Part shown: positions 35,585-47,879 of the stretch, in pieces
How positions within the stretch are numbered: position 1 is the stretch's first letter
How the letters are laid out: each line of letters begins with the position of its first letter
Source of the DNA: Notamacropus eugenii
Lineage: Eukaryota; Chordata; Mammalia; Diprotodontia; Macropodidae
NCBI RefSeq assembly: GCF_028372415.1
Contig: NC_092872.1
Location: 12,870,979-12,934,978, forward strand
Direction of reading: 5' to 3'
DNA length: 64,000 nt
Translations under genes and position numbers: made by a program
Notes under the pieces: model-generated
The model's database searches: none
Told to the model about the DNA's origin: nothing
The model's input: only the letters and a program-made list of their open reading frames with translations

Positions 35585-35870
35585 AATGCATGACCTCTAT
35601 ATAGAGAGAGTGTTGAGCCTGCAGTCAGGATGACGAGTTCAAATCCAGTTCCAGACATTTACTAGCTGTGTAACCCTGGGCAAGGCACTTGACCTCTACT
35701 TGCCTCAGTTTCCTCAACTGTAAAATGACCAATAGAAAACAAAGTACTTATCCTTCCCAGTTCCTGTGTGAGGACTAAAGGAAATAATATGTGTAAAGAA
35801 CTTAGCAGAGTGCCTGGCACATCAAAGATATGTGTAAATGCTTATCCCCTCCCCTCTTCCTTTCCCCTAT
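35585..35870 (+). repeat. MIR/CORE-type SINE
   Basis: GAGAGTGTTGAGCCTGCAGTCAGGATGACGAGTTCAAATCC, then the GTGTAACCCTGGGCAAGGCACTTGACC core and a GTGCCTGGCACATCAAAG tail. The following 35871-36935 shows no clear feature. Confidence 0.9.
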
Positions 35871-36939
35871 GAGAAGAACATGCTGATCATAGAGACAAGA
35901 TGTGTTGCAACATCTTAAGCATCATATCATATAAGAATATGGAAGGTCAAAAAACCTGAACAAAGTAATGCAGGAAATGACAGAAGTAAACTGCATAGAA
36001 CTAAATGTAGAATACAAAGCTCCAATCAAAACGGCCTGCAGAATGTCTCTGCAAAAAAAAATCTGATGGTTCAAAATAATCATGAGGAGCCATAGAAACA
36101 GCAATTTTGGTTGAGTAGTAGATTCAGAAGCACGACCAATAGGCTGAAAAGTGAGCAGAAGGTGAGGAGCTCAAGTCAAGGAGTGGAGACATCTTCTTCT
36201 ACAAAAACCATGAAAGGGAGGAGAGATATTAGAAGAGAATTGAGGGGATGAGAGGATCAGATGAAGGTTTTTAAGAATGGGAAGACCTGGGCACATCTGT
36301 ATGGAGGAGGGAAGAAGTCAGAAATAAAGACAGAAAAGGAGAAGGCAGATGAAGACTAGAAATCTTCCCCAGGGTCATTTTCATGACACTCTTCCTGAAT
36401 TTCTGGGAAGCTCATACCCATATCAGTTGGCTAGAATCATATGTCAAATTTTTTCTTGCTTTCATTTTTGAAACCCAAAGAGAAGGTGTTCTCCTTTTCA
36501 TGCTACAATAACTTCACAGATAAATGTTCATTCTGGCTCAAATTGCCTCATAGTTCCTGGCATCACAGCTAAAAATTTCCCCACTAACTCAATTTTACTT
36601 TCGTTCTAGTACTGAACTTCGCTTCCCATTCACCATTCACTAAGAAGGCAAGAAAAACACTCATTACAAATATGTATGGTCATACAAAATAAATGGCATT
36701 AACTTTCCAAAAATAGAAAAAGAGAAGAAAATATGCTTCAATCTGTACTCCAAATCCATCAGTTCTCTATTAAAAGCATGTTACATTGTGAGTTCTCTGG
36801 AATTGTGGTCATTGTTTTGATAAGAATTACGAAGTCTTTCAAAGGTGATAAAGGTACCTTTACAATATAGCTGTTACTTATAAACTTGTTTTCCCTGGTT
36901 CTGCTCATTTCATTTCACATCAGTTTTATAACTCTTCTT

Positions 36940-37430
36940 AGTTTTTTTCCCCCTAAAGCCACTCCCTTCATCATTTCTTATAGCACAACGGCATCCTATC
37001 ACACTCATTTGTTCAATTACATTTCCCTTCCATGACAGGCATGCCTTAGTTTCCAATTCCTTACCATCACAAAAAGAGCTGTTTATAGTAACAAACTGCT
37101 TTCCAGAATGGCTGGATTAGTTCACAGCTCCAGTGCATCGGTGTACCTCTTTTCCCACATGCCCACTAGCATATGTAATTTTCCTTTTTTGTTGTCTTAG
37201 TCAACCTGACAGATGTGAAACAGTACCTCAGAATTATTTGAATTGGCATTTTAAAAAATTATTAGTGGTCTAGAGCATTTTTTTCATTTTTCTATACATA
37301 GCTTGAATTTCTTTTTCTGAAACCTGTCATATCCTTTGACTATCAACTGAGGAATGGTTCTCATTCTTGTAAATTTGACTCGGTTCACTATACATGTTAG
37401 AAATGAGACTTTTATCAGAGAAACTTGCTG
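36940..37430 (-). mobile_element. L1 3' end
   Basis: Reverse-oriented L1 landmarks: CATTTCACATCAGTTTTATAAC, TCATTTCTTATAGCACAACGGCATCC, a CCAGAATGGCTGGATTAGTTCACAGC block and GTCAACCTGACAGATGTGAAACAG. The following 37431-38510 shows no gene; a 121-codon frame at 37485-37850 has no splice context or familiar motif. Confidence 0.85.
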
Positions 37431-38512
37431 CAAAGTAAGTCAGGAAAATTAAAGGCTCACACCTCCATTCTCCTTGACCAATAATTGTATTCAGAGATCC
37501 CAAAGTGTAGATCTAGCAGCAGAGGTTCAGATAACACTTTGCTTGCCACTAATTGGCATCCTGGCACCTCTGAAAAGGAGAGACCATTTCTCGGTACAGC
37601 TGAGATTGTACTTTTCCTACACAAAAAAGAAAGAAAAGCTTTGAACCCATGTTTGGACCTATATCACAATTATACTGCCTCAATCTGGACATATTTAAAT
37701 TTCCTATCTTTGGAGATCAGAGCTAGACTCACAGACCTGGTAGTCATTGGCACAGCTGAATGCATGGGAGTAAATAAAATATATGAGGTACAGACTGTAG
37801 GGAGAGAAAAGGATGGCCAAGGACAGAACCTTAGGGGATACTTAAATTGAGTGATCAGGGGAAAAACGAGGATATGGCAATATTATAAAAGCTAGGAAAG
37901 AAAGCTGCAAGGAGAGAGGGAGGAAGTAGGATGAAGACTGAAAAAGGATATTAGAATTTTGAGTAGAGATAGTGTCTAACTTCTGAGGTAATAGTTTCGG
38001 TACAAGAGTAAAGTTGGAAACTAAAATGCAAAGGTCTGAAAACTAAGTGAGGTAGAGAAGTAGGAGAGCAAGAGCAGATACTTCTGCTTACAAGTCTGGC
38101 AGTAAAATGAAGAAGAAAAGAGGGGATAGCTTGAAAGCACGGTAAATTTAAAGTGAGGTTTTTCAAGGACATAGGAGAACAAGACATGCTTGTACCAAGT
38201 AGAGAAAGAGCCAAGAAACAGGAAGACACTGAAAAAAGCAGGAGGAAAAAGAACTGGAGGGGAAAGGGAGACAGTGGGAGTCAGTATCTAATAGATTCAA
38301 CAAGAACAGGTCCCTGCCCAAGCTACCGGTATAGGCTGGTTATCAAAAGTAACAGTTTCGGTTTCCCTCCCAGTTTGATTTAGTTATTTTTTTTCTTTTG
38401 CTCATTAAAAGGGCCATTCCCTGACCACTTCTTAAAGAGGCCTTTTCACTCAATGGGCGTTATCTCCCCCTAAGTGAGTTCGTGAAAAGGCCAGCCTAAA
38501 AAGGCCAAGGTC

Positions 38513-38703
38513 TCCCATTGCATTCTGGGCCATCTCCAGTCATCCTGATGAGTATCTGGTCACTGGATCCAGATGGTTCAGGAGGACAAAGTTAGATTGG
38601 GGACCTTGCACAGCCCTCCCTCCCTCAAAACAAAGTCAAGTGCAAGTCATGTCATCCTTTCTCTGATGTCATGGTCTTCTTCAAAAAAGGGTGAACACAA
38701 CAA
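38513..38703 (+). repeat. SINE 3' part, plus strand
   Basis: CATTCTGGGCCATCTCCAGTCATCCTGATGAG...GTCAAGTGCAAGTCATG is the same family as 30505-30815 in opposite orientation, truncated at its 5' side. Confidence 0.85.
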
Positions 38704-38748
38704 TCTAATAAACTTTATTCTTCCAATGTCAGAAACCCGAAGGATGAT

Positions 38749-39036
38749 TTTTGTTGTTTTATTAATTTGTTTTCAGTTTTCCACAATCATTTTCATAATA
38801 AATCTTAGGTTTTCTCCCCTCACCCTCACATGGCATGTAATCTGATATAGTTTTTATACGTATATTCTTATTAAGCACATTTTCACATTACTCATGTTGC
38901 ACAGAGGAATTAAAACGAATAGGGGAAATGATGAGAAAAAACAAACCAAACTAAAGTATAATACGAGAGAAAATATTCTGTGTTCCATTTCCAGAGTTCT
39001 GTCTCTGGATGTGGATGGCATTTTGCCTTAAGAGTT
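38749..39036 (-). mobile_element. L1 3' end, first of two at one site
   Basis: A short 5'-truncated L1 in reverse, starting with a T-rich tail. It is flanked by GAAGGATGAT at 38739-38748 and 39037-39046. Confidence 0.75.
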
Positions 39037-39046
39037 GAAGGATGAT

Positions 39047-39741
39047 ATAAAAAAAAATAATTATTTTTAGTTTTCAACATTCACTTCTATAAATTTTCTC
39101 TTCCTTCCTTCTCCTACTCCCTCCCCAAAATGGTGCACAATCTGATACTGGCTCTTCTTATACATTCAAATTAAGTTTATTTTCCCATTAGTCATGATGT
39201 AAAGGAGAATTAGAATCAATGAGGGGAACCATGAGAAAGAAGAACAAAACGACAAAAGAAAAAAAGCAAATGGTATGATTCCATCTGTATTCAGACTCCA
39301 AAGTTCTTTCTCTGGATAGCATTTTCTATCATGTGTCCTTTGGAGTTGCCTTAAATCCTTGCATTGCTGAGAAGAGCTAAGTCTATCAAAGTCAGTCCTA
39401 GAACACTGTGGTTGTCACTCTGTACAATGTTCTCCTGCTCATTTCACTCAGCATCAGTTCGTGTAAGTCCTTCTGGGTTTTTCTGAAATCCTCCTGCTCA
39501 TCATTTCTTATAGCACAGTTGTATTCCATTATATCCATATACCACAACTTGTTCAGTCATTCCTCAATTGATGGACATTACCTCAATTTCCAATTCTTTG
39601 CACCATAAAAAGAGATGCTATAAATATTTTTGTACCTGTGGGTCCTTTTCCTGGTTTTGTGATCTCTTTGGGCTATGGACCCAGAAGTGGTATTTCTGGG
39701 TCAAAGGGTATGTACAATTTTATAGCCCTTTGGGTACAGCT
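39047..39741 (-). mobile_element. L1 3' end, second of two at one site
   Basis: Reverse-oriented L1 with the landmarks CATTTCACTCAGCATCAGTTCG, TTCAGTCATTCCTCAATTGATGGAC and GATCTCTTTGGGCTATGGACCC. It is flanked by GAAGGATGAT at 39037-39046 and 39742-39751. Confidence 0.85.
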
Positions 39742-40096
39742 GAAGGATGATTTTCAAGTTATATTTAGGGTCTGTGGAGAAAGTCATCAGGTGAAGCAGG
39801 AGTCATGATGAGGGACAAAGAATGACTTCAGAAGAAACTAGAAAACATCACACAATATAACAGGGATGAAACTAAAGGAAGAATGTTGTGATAACCAAAG
39901 ATATATATTTTATGGTCAAGGGTCAATTGTTTTTGCTTGAAATGCAGTCATGACTTTAGATAAGTTAACTCCTATAGTAAAGATGATTAAAAAGCAACCA
40001 TTAGTGTCAAGTAGTTTTGTTTATGTAGGAAAAAAGATGAGGACTAATTTCCTCCTTCTGCCTGTCAGTCTGAAGGTACTATGAGGTAGAACTTAC

Positions 40097-40240
40097 TGGT
40101 TGGGCTGAGAGATGGCGTTAGCACTGGGTATGTAGCTGTGAGAACTTGTGAACCTTTTATAAGTGTAGACATTTTCAGAGCCTCATAGGTTAGTCGGTCC
40201 TCTTTCAGAAGGGCTTCAAAGTGCAAGTGAAGAGGGCTAC
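40097..40240 (-). CDS. KANSL1-family exon d: SPLHLHFEALLK block
   Basis: This exon is 144 bp, with acceptor TATATCTAG and donor CA/GTAAGT. It completes the glycine codon from the previous exon and reads SPLHLHFEALLKEDRLTYEA, then a Ser/Thr/Pro-rich stretch. The LHxHFExLLK block aligns with PTSLHFQSMLK in KANSL1 and PLHFHFETLLK in KANSL1L, so it is nearer to KANSL1L here. In KANSL1 a linker of roughly 200 residues follows before the PEHE region; here exons d and e supply a linker of about 95 residues. The exon ends with one base of an Asn codon. The two flanking introns, each about 10 kb, are the largest complete ones between recognised exons after the first. Confidence 0.94.
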
Positions 40241-40639
40241 CTAGATATAAGAGGAAAGATTAGATAATTTTTATGTACATGAAAAAGGATAATATTCAGC
40301 AATAAAATGAACATATGTTGGGAATTAGTCTGCAAGATTCTTTTTTATAATTAGTATCTATGGTCAAAATATAACAAATTCACTGGTGTGCAATTATACA
40401 AAATTACAAAAGCTCCCTTTTATCTAATTCTTTTCTGAATGCAAAACTATTATAATGAATTCCTTCATGGGTGACTAGATACCTAGAATTCAAATAGCCA
40501 GGCAGGAGAAATTTTATACAAGAGTCTTCTCTGGACAGACTGTCAAATTCCCATTTGTTTTCCAAAATGCTTGAACAAATTCAAAGATTCAATAGCAATT
40601 AATCATTGTGTCCATTTCCCCAAAGACCAGCCAATATCA

Positions 40640-40995
40640 CATAAAAAAAATTTTTTTAAATCATTTTTGGGTGCCATTTTGCTGAATGAAATGATATAAA
40701 AGTTTCTTATTTTGCTTTCTTAATTACTAATATATTCTGAGAATTTTTCAAAATGGCTGCAAATTAAATTTCTTATTTTGAGTTATTATTTATTAATATT
40801 CTTTGACCATTTTGGTAATGGTAAATGGTTGTTAAATCTTACACATTTTCTTCAATTCCTCATAGACTCTTGAAATTGGATTTTTTATTAGAAGTCTTTT
40901 GTGCAAGGACTTTTTTCCAGTTCATCTTTTATTCTTATTTCTGCAAACATTTTTATCTTTATATAACTCACTGATTATAGATAAAATGAAAAGTT
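40640..40995 (-). mobile_element. possible L1 fragment
   Basis: AT-rich, with weak reverse L1 3'-region resemblance (TTTGACCATTTTGGTAATGG, TTTTTATTAGAAGTCTTTTGTGCAAGG). Family assignment is weak. Confidence 0.4.
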
Positions 40996-41009
40996 TTTGC
41001 ACAAATAAA

Positions 41010-41175
41010 AAAATGGGTTGGTCATGTAATTAGGACAAAGGATAATCAATGGACAGCATGCATGATCCACTGGCATACTTGGGATGTCCAAAGAACTACA
41101 GAAAGTAGTCCATGTGGTTAACTTAGAGGGACAAGAATCCGACAGGAAGGGTTAACTAAGATGGATTATAATTCC
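41010..41175 (+). mobile_element. RTE-type LINE 3' fragment
   Basis: TGGGTTGGTCATGTAATTAGGACAAAGGATAATCAATGGACAGCATGC...GATCCACTGGCA matches the conserved end of the marsupial RTE reverse-transcriptase ORF, which encodes the GHV-x-R, RWT-x-RV and WHP-type blocks. Confidence 0.75.
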
Positions 41176-41230
41176 TATCTGTACAGGAATAGATAACAGA
41201 TTCATTTGAGAATTTGTGTAAAATGAAGTA

Positions 41231-41521
41231 ATTTTTTTCTTTTGGAGACTGTATCTCCCTATCTCACCTATGCTGGAAGTGTGGTGGTCATTCATGGGCA
41301 GGATCCTACTATGTATTGGCATGAGAACTTTGACCTCTTCTGTGTCTGATTTGGGCTGGTTCTCCTCTACTTAGGCAGGGTAGTAGCCCCCTGCTTATGG
41401 GGGGCTCACCATACTGGTGCCAGACCATGTGGACAACTCAGATGGCTTAGTGCACTATTGCTCAAACGAATCCACCAGCCTTAGTCTCTCCAGTACCAGA
41501 GACTGTAGGCATGTGCAAAGC
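41231..41521 (-). pseudogene. 7SL RNA (signal recognition particle RNA) pseudogene
   Basis: Read on the minus strand from about 41521, the sequence follows 7SL RNA end to end: GCCTACAGTCTCTGGTACTGG, GGCTGGTGGATTCGTTTGAG, GGCACCAGTATGGTGAGC, GGGGGCTACTACCCTGCC, GAGGAGAACCAGCCCA, AAGAGGTCAAAG, AGTAGGATCCTGCC, and a 3' end resembling GGAGATACAGTCTC. The T-rich run at 41231-41246 on the plus strand is its poly(A) tail, so it is a retroposed copy. The A and B box regions near the 5' end have many substitutions, so activity is unlikely. Confidence 0.88.
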
Positions 41522-41747
41522 CTGGAAGGAAACAATCTTTTAATAAAACGTATTCTCTATATCAAAGATGATTATAAATTCATCCTCCATCCATAACTGT
41601 GAGAGATATAACCAACCATTTATTAAGCTGCTTTTAAAAACTTTTCCATTAGACTTCCACCCAGTTTTCACCGAAATTTTTCTTTGCATTCCTGTGTTTA
41701 GACTAGTTGATTTATGTCAACAACAAAAAAGGTTTCACTGATGTTTA

Positions 41748-41750
<3 letters not shown>

Positions 41751-41832
<82 letters not shown>
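41751..41832. repeat. (CA)n microsatellite
   Basis: About 41 uninterrupted CA units. The stretch 41522-41750 shows no feature. Confidence 0.97.
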
Positions 41833-41836
<4 letters not shown>

Positions 41837-42029
41837 TCTGCCTACTCCCAAACACATTGAGTCCTTTCTTGTAACTAAGACAAGAAGTTAAGCAGTGATG
41901 CAGTGGATATGTCCACTACCACTGTCCTTTGCCATTATCCTGTGTGGGAGCAGCATATTAACCAGAGCCAAGATTAGCCATTATGATTACTTAGAGTTTA
42001 GCCTGCTTTTTGTGTTTTCATTTACATTA

Positions 42030-42490
42030 CTGTGGTTACAGTATAACTGTTTTCCTGGTTCTGCTCATTTTACTTCGTTCACATATAGCTTTCCTTATTT
42101 GTATGAAGTCCTTATAGTTGTTATTTCTTACAGGATAAATACTTCACTACATTTACATATCACAGTTTATTTCTTCTTCTTGCTATGATAAAAAGTGTAT
42201 TATGAGTCTTTTGATATATGTTGGGTCATTCTTTGTGTATCTGGGCTTCATGGTCAATGTGCCCAATAGGCCTAGCAGTGGGCTCACTGACCCATTTTTC
42301 TAATTCCAGAATATTTTCCAGAAAAAAATGTACCCATCAATGGCTCCAACAAATGTATTAGTGTGCCTGTTTTCCTGAAGCACCTCAAACATTGACTACT
42401 TCTCCTTTCTATTATCTTTACATGTTGAATGGGGCTGAGGCAAAACTGTATTTTCTCTTAGTAGTCATTTGGAAAATTCTTTCTCATCGT
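42030..42490 (-). mobile_element. L1 3' end
   Basis: Reverse L1 landmarks: TTTCCTGGTTCTGCTCATTTTACTTCG, TTGTATGAAGTCCTTATAG and GTATCTGGGCTTCATGGTCAATG. Low identity. Confidence 0.65.
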
Positions 42491-42780
42491 TGCTGATAGT
42501 TTTCAATTTTTCTTTTGAAAACTACATCTCTTTTGACCACATTTATTTGGTGGAATGTCTTTTTGTGTTATATATCTGTCAACTCATTACATATCTTCAA
42601 TAACATATTTCACAAACTTTGCACTTATGCAAAAATTAACCCCATTCAGCTGTTTATCTCCTTATTCAAGTCAAATTTTGTCCCTGCAAAAGTTTTTAAA
42701 TTTTATGTCATCCAAGTTGTCTACATTACTTCTTAATTTACTCTACTCCTTGGACTGATGCAGAGTTTTGCCCGTAGGTG

Positions 42781-43206
42781 CCCAGCAGCTGGGGCATGGC
42801 TGAACAAGTTATGGCACACGAATGGTATGTATGAGCGAAGAGTATTGTACTGTAATAAATGATGAAGGAAACAGATGGAGAGATTTCTGTAAAGACTTAG
42901 TTGAACTGTTACAGAATAAAGTGAGCAGATCCTGGAGAATAATTTATAGAATTACAATATTGTCGAGATGAACAACTCTGAAAGACTTGGAACTCCAATC
43001 AACACAATGACCAACCAGAACTCCAGACCACTAAGGATGAAACAGAGAGGGGAGAGACTCAGAGAAAGGGAGCCATAATTTTTTTGGACATGGCTAAATA
43101 CAAGAATTTACTTTCTTTTTACTATATATGCTTGTAATGGGGGCTTTGTTTTCTTAGTCTTTCAATGGGGGATATGGGGAATATAGACCTGAAAATAAAA
43201 CAAATT
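42781..43206 (+). mobile_element. L1 3' end
   Basis: GCAGCTGGGGCATGGCTGAACAAG...GTACTGTAATAAATGATGAAGG and the tail CCTGAAAATAAAACAAATTATGG. It is followed directly by a G/A tract at 43206-43257. Confidence 0.85.
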
Positions 43207-43257
43207 ATGGGGGGGAGGGGGGGAGGGAGGGGAGGAGAGGGAGAGAGAGAGAGAGAA
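43206..43257 (+). repeat. G/A-rich tract with G-runs
   Basis: Five or more runs of three or more G separated by single A bases, then (GA)n. It fits the pattern for G-quadruplex formation on the plus strand, which is the template strand of the gene. Confidence 0.85.
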
Positions 43258-44889
43258 AATTTCTTGCTAATCCTTATGTTTAACCTTTTATGTTTAGGTT
43301 ATATAATCATTTGGAAGTATAGAATATGAACTGTAGGTCTAAAATAAAAATCTTGTTAAAATACATTAAAAAATTTTCCAACAGTTCTTGATGAATTTGG
43401 TACCCTTGCAATCAGCAGTTCATACTGTTCTCTATTTTTTTTACAAGTGTCAAATAGTTTGGATGATTATTGTTTTTATAATATAGTTTGAGGTTTTTCT
43501 CCCAACTCTTATCTATTTTACTAATCAACTTTTAAAAGTTTTCTTTTTGTACCCCCAAGGTGCTCCTGTAAATAGTAAACAGCTAATAAATGCTTTTTCA
43601 ATTCACTGGGTTTACAATTATGTTTAAAAAGTTGGCATAATAAATAGAGCCCATGTATGGGCTCTATTCATATATAGAGTTTCATTTATTTTTCTGAAAA
43701 TTATTTTGTAATATGCCTTGGTAGGTTAATACACATATTAAAATGATTTTTGATGAGGGAAGGGGAGAATTTTTAATTCTATTTCTATTTCTCCTTCCTA
43801 GTTTTATTAAAAATGCTCAAATGCCTCTGCCTCCAACTCAGGAGTTCTCTCGTGCCTGCCCTGCCTATGGGACTCTTGTCTGTACGTACAAGTAGACCAC
43901 AAGGAGTCCAACCCACATGCTGGACCTGAGTTAGTTTTTCTTGAGACGACAATGATTTTAACCATGTGACCAAGTCACCATGTGAGCAGTTAATCTTTTT
44001 TCCTATCATACGATTATTAAATTATGCCTTTTGATCCTGTTCTTTGCAACTGCTCATTGGTTACATATTACAGCCTGTTCATAACCCATTGGGTGCTTCT
44101 ACTATTTTCTGTGTTGTACTAATTTTGAAGTCTTTAGAGGCAGCTGTACTGCATGCTTTACTGCATGCAGTAACGATATGGAGAATATTATATTAAGTTT
44201 GCCTAAGAAGTCTTCTCTTTCACGTGAAGTTTTGAGTCAGTAAAGGAGCTCTGAAATTTTCCAAAGGCAATCTATACTTTCTCCTTTCCATTCGGCTCAG
44301 GACTCATCCAACTTGTCCATTTGTACTATATTTTACAGATAAACATACTGATTAATAAAATTTTATTAGTTTCATTGAATGGAAACCATCTCTCCATCTC
44401 ACAACCCACCCACCCCCACCGAAAAGAAAGAAAAACAAAACCCTCTTGGTGAAAGGTTTTTTCTCCAGTACCTTCATCAAAGATGCCTTCAAATTTTGTA
44501 CATACATAGACACACATGCTGTATATAAATATATATGACTAACAAAATTTTGGATAGAAGGCAAAATAAGAATATAGATCAGTAGTTTCATGATGATTTT
44601 TCATTAACAAAAGTCCAATTATTTTTCTCACCTTTGGCAACTTCCCAGTTACTATCTGGGTTGGCTGGGCAGTGGAAAGACCTGCAACTATCAAGGGTGC
44701 TATCTTCCTTGTCTTCTCTTTGCCTACTCCCATCACTCCAGGTTGACCAGCCTACATACAGACACGTGGGGTGCGGACTACCCCCTTGTCTTCCCTTAAC
44801 GCTACTTCCAACCCCTGGGGCACTTAGAACACACCTGCTTGACTGTTCACTGTTTGAATGAGAAGGGAATAACCGATAGGTCTTCCCAT

Positions 44890-45185
44890 TAGCCCTGTCA
44901 CTATCTTAAACTGTCCCAGGTCTTACTCTCTGCTCTCCTTTACACTCCCTAGACATCTGCTGATATATCTTAAGGAGCCTTGCCATCTTCCCTTCCACTG
45001 AATCCACAGAACTTCAGAGCCTTTCCTCTACCCTGCAGCTGAATCTTACTTTCTATGCTTCTATCTATGCAAATTAGAGCATGAACTGAGAGCCAGAACT
45101 ATCTTATTTTCCCCTCCTATTTGTATCCCCAGCATTCAGTGCAGTGCTTGATACATAGTAAGAACTTCCCAAGTTCCTATTCATT
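44890..45185 (+). mobile_element. L2 LINE 3' end
   Basis: A CACAGAACTTCAG...TAGAGCATGAACTGAGAGCCAGAACTATC block and the TTTGTATCCCCAGCATTCAGTGCAGTGC...ACATAGTAAGAAC tail are the L2 3' end pattern. The region 43258-44889 has no recognised gene. Confidence 0.7.
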
Positions 45186-45219
45186 CATTCCCCTCCTTTA
45201 TAATTATACCTCATTGTAA

Positions 45220-46760
45220 CAATTTCCCAGTGCCCTCACACATGTGTTGTTCAATCTGGTTGCTTTCTCCATTTCTGTTCTTTTCAGATCATTTCTACCT
45301 CTATAAGCACATCCAGGACTTTTGATGTTGGGATCCAACAATGGTAGTTCCTCCTAACCTTGATGTAGAAAAAACTGTTATCATGGCTTTTGCAATCATT
45401 TTCCATTTTCTTCTGTATGTATTCCTCCTTCCTTTTTATCCTTGAGTGCCCTTATGAAGGTTTTACTTAGTTGGACATCTTTCCAAGCTTTCTTCAATTT
45501 TACCCTGCACTGATTATTTGTTTTATGAAACAATATTTTTCATAATTATTCATAACCCTTCTTTGTAAGACTTTACAAATCATTTTCTATTCTAATCTGG
45601 TGTTGCTTTTGGCAGGCATTTCTGTTTGACAAGTAAGTCAGACAACTGTTAAGGTACTCTCTGGACTCCTTTAGTCTCCCCGTTATTGGCAACTAATTTA
45701 CACCGGTTAAATTTCAGAATAAAAATATGGTCAGTGCCAATATGATTTCTGCAGTCAATTTCCCATCTTTCATTTTTCATTACTTGTTTAGTTCAGGATT
45801 AAGCTGTTTCAATTGTATGCCATCTGTTTCTCATTCCTTTTCTTTCTTCTTAAATTAAAAAAATGACAAACTAAGTCTTGTTCTAACTACACAGATAACT
45901 GACTAGTCAGGGTTAATTCCCATATTAATTATAAGCCTTTTCTTGTTGGTTAAAATATAATTTATTGTGTTCTTTAGTCAAGAACTTACTAACTATTTTA
46001 AAGATTTTACCATGTAAGAATATCAGGTTTTTTTTGATAGACTTTGGCCTCTTTCACTCCACGAAACTACACTTTCTCATATTCATTTTTCTCCACCTTT
46101 GCACTGAAGCCACCAATTACCCCAGAAAACTCTGACTTAATTTGGAGGGCATTATTTGGTTTGTTGTAGAATTTTTCTATCTTTACATCAGTTGTCTTCA
46201 GCAACTGATGGTGGTATATAAACTACATTTTCATGATGGTCTTTTTTGAAGGTACTTTTAATTAGCACACCTTGCCATGTGCTGCTATGAAAACAGCTGG
46301 GGGGCTTGCTGTGGCCAAAAGCCCCAACACAGTTTGCTAACCCTAGCTATAATACACAAGAACAAAATAACCCATGAAATCATGTTTCTTGTTACTCTTG
46401 GGCATATGACAACACAGAGTTGGCCAATTTCTTGTCTCTACAAGAAATATCTATTAGTTACCTTTCAACGGAACTGCAACTTCCTCTTGTAATATACAGA
46501 AATGATACTTTTTGGTCAATATATTTTATGTACTGTTACTTTACTGAGGATATTAATTGATTTTTTTTTGTTTGGTTTTCTAGAGTTTTTTAAGTGAACA
46601 ATCCTATCTTCTGTGGCTAAGGATAATTTTGCAAAATTTTTGCCAAAGCAATAAATGTCACTTCATCATGTTTTATTATCTATGCTTCTTCTAACTCATA
46701 ACGTAGAGTCCTTGCTAGTTTCTCTGAATGGAAGTTGCTCTTGCTTTAACTAAAATTAAG
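45220..46760 (-). mobile_element. degenerate L1 internal sequence (antisense)
   Basis: AT-rich. GTTACTTTACTGAGGATATTAATTG and GTGAACAATCCTATCTTCTGTGGC resemble reverse L1 ORF2. Most of the stretch is too decayed to align by eye. Confidence 0.4.
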
Positions 46761-47104
46761 ATCAAACTCTCACTTTTTTTTGATTAGGCAGATAATATAA
46801 CAGATTTTATGTCAGCCACTCACTTTCAATCTGCATGAGTTCTTAGTCTTTAAATATATTTCTTTTAATTAGAAAGTTCTTTCTGTTTTCTAAACTTTTT
46901 TGTTATTTTACTTTTATCTTTTCTATATGCACAAGGTACCAACTTTGTTTTGCTGTTAAACCACTCCTGCTAACATCAAAGACAGATAAAGCTTATTTGC
47001 AATAATCCCATCTTAACCAAACTCCTTCCCCTCTATCATTCACACCACATACAGAACACTGAATTTGATTTGTATCTCTCTCTATATAAAATTTGTATCT
47101 GTGT

Positions 47105-47180
47105 GTTTATGTATATATATATATATATGTGTATATATGTATATATATATATACATATATACACACATATATATAAATAA
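47105..47180. repeat. (TA)n/(CA)n microsatellite
   Basis: Alternating TA and CA runs, near-palindromic around 47150. Confidence 0.9.
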
Positions 47181-47539
47181 AATGCGCACACACATCAAAG
47201 CGGTCATACTACCCCATGTCTCTCAGGCTTAGAAATGCCTATTGTGTTTTCCAAATAATTTTTTAACTTCTTTCTTTTAAAAATATTATTTAACTTTTTT
47301 TTGTATATTTTTTCCTTCAGTATTCTTCTACCCTACTTTCCGATTCCGTAAGTACAAATATACAACACATCTATATATGACCTTTTCAGGTGATTTACCC
47401 ATCAAATTCCTAGCTTTTGTTATTAAAAAATAATGATTCTCAAACTACATGTAAATCTAGACCACCCCTGCTCCGGGCTTTGTTTTATTTTTTCCTTTGT
47501 TGTCAGTTTATTGTATTGTTATTTGTAACTACAGCTGAC

Positions 47540-47725
47540 ATTTGTGTAAGGCTTCAAGTTTTACAAATATGATCTAATGTTATCCTCGTAATAGCCCTGT
47601 GAGGTAGGTGCTACAGTTACTACTACTGCCATTTTACAGAGGAAGAGAATGCCCAGGGTTATACAGTCAGCAAGTGGTGATCTGAATCCACCTCTTCTTC
47701 ACCTAGGACTTCTTGACTAGGACTG
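47540..47725 (-). repeat. SINE, minus strand
   Basis: GTAAGGCTTCAAGTTTTACAAATATGATC...CCTGTGAGGTAGGTGC...CATTTTACAGAGGAAGAG and a decayed end before CTTGACTAGG. Confidence 0.8.
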
Positions 47726-47879
47726 CTATATTCAGCCAACAACCATACAAAACCTGGGACATTTCTGCCTAGTTAGGAAATAAGATCATTGTCCACAGGC
47801 TAACAAAAATAAGATGGTTTGGGGGAAGGGGGGGTGGAGAGGTCTCTGTGGAAAAAGGGAATGTCCACTTCATGATTCT

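Noticed and set aside
37485..37850. 121-codon plus-strand frame
   Set aside because: Opposite strand to the gene, no motif, and flanked by L1 sequence.
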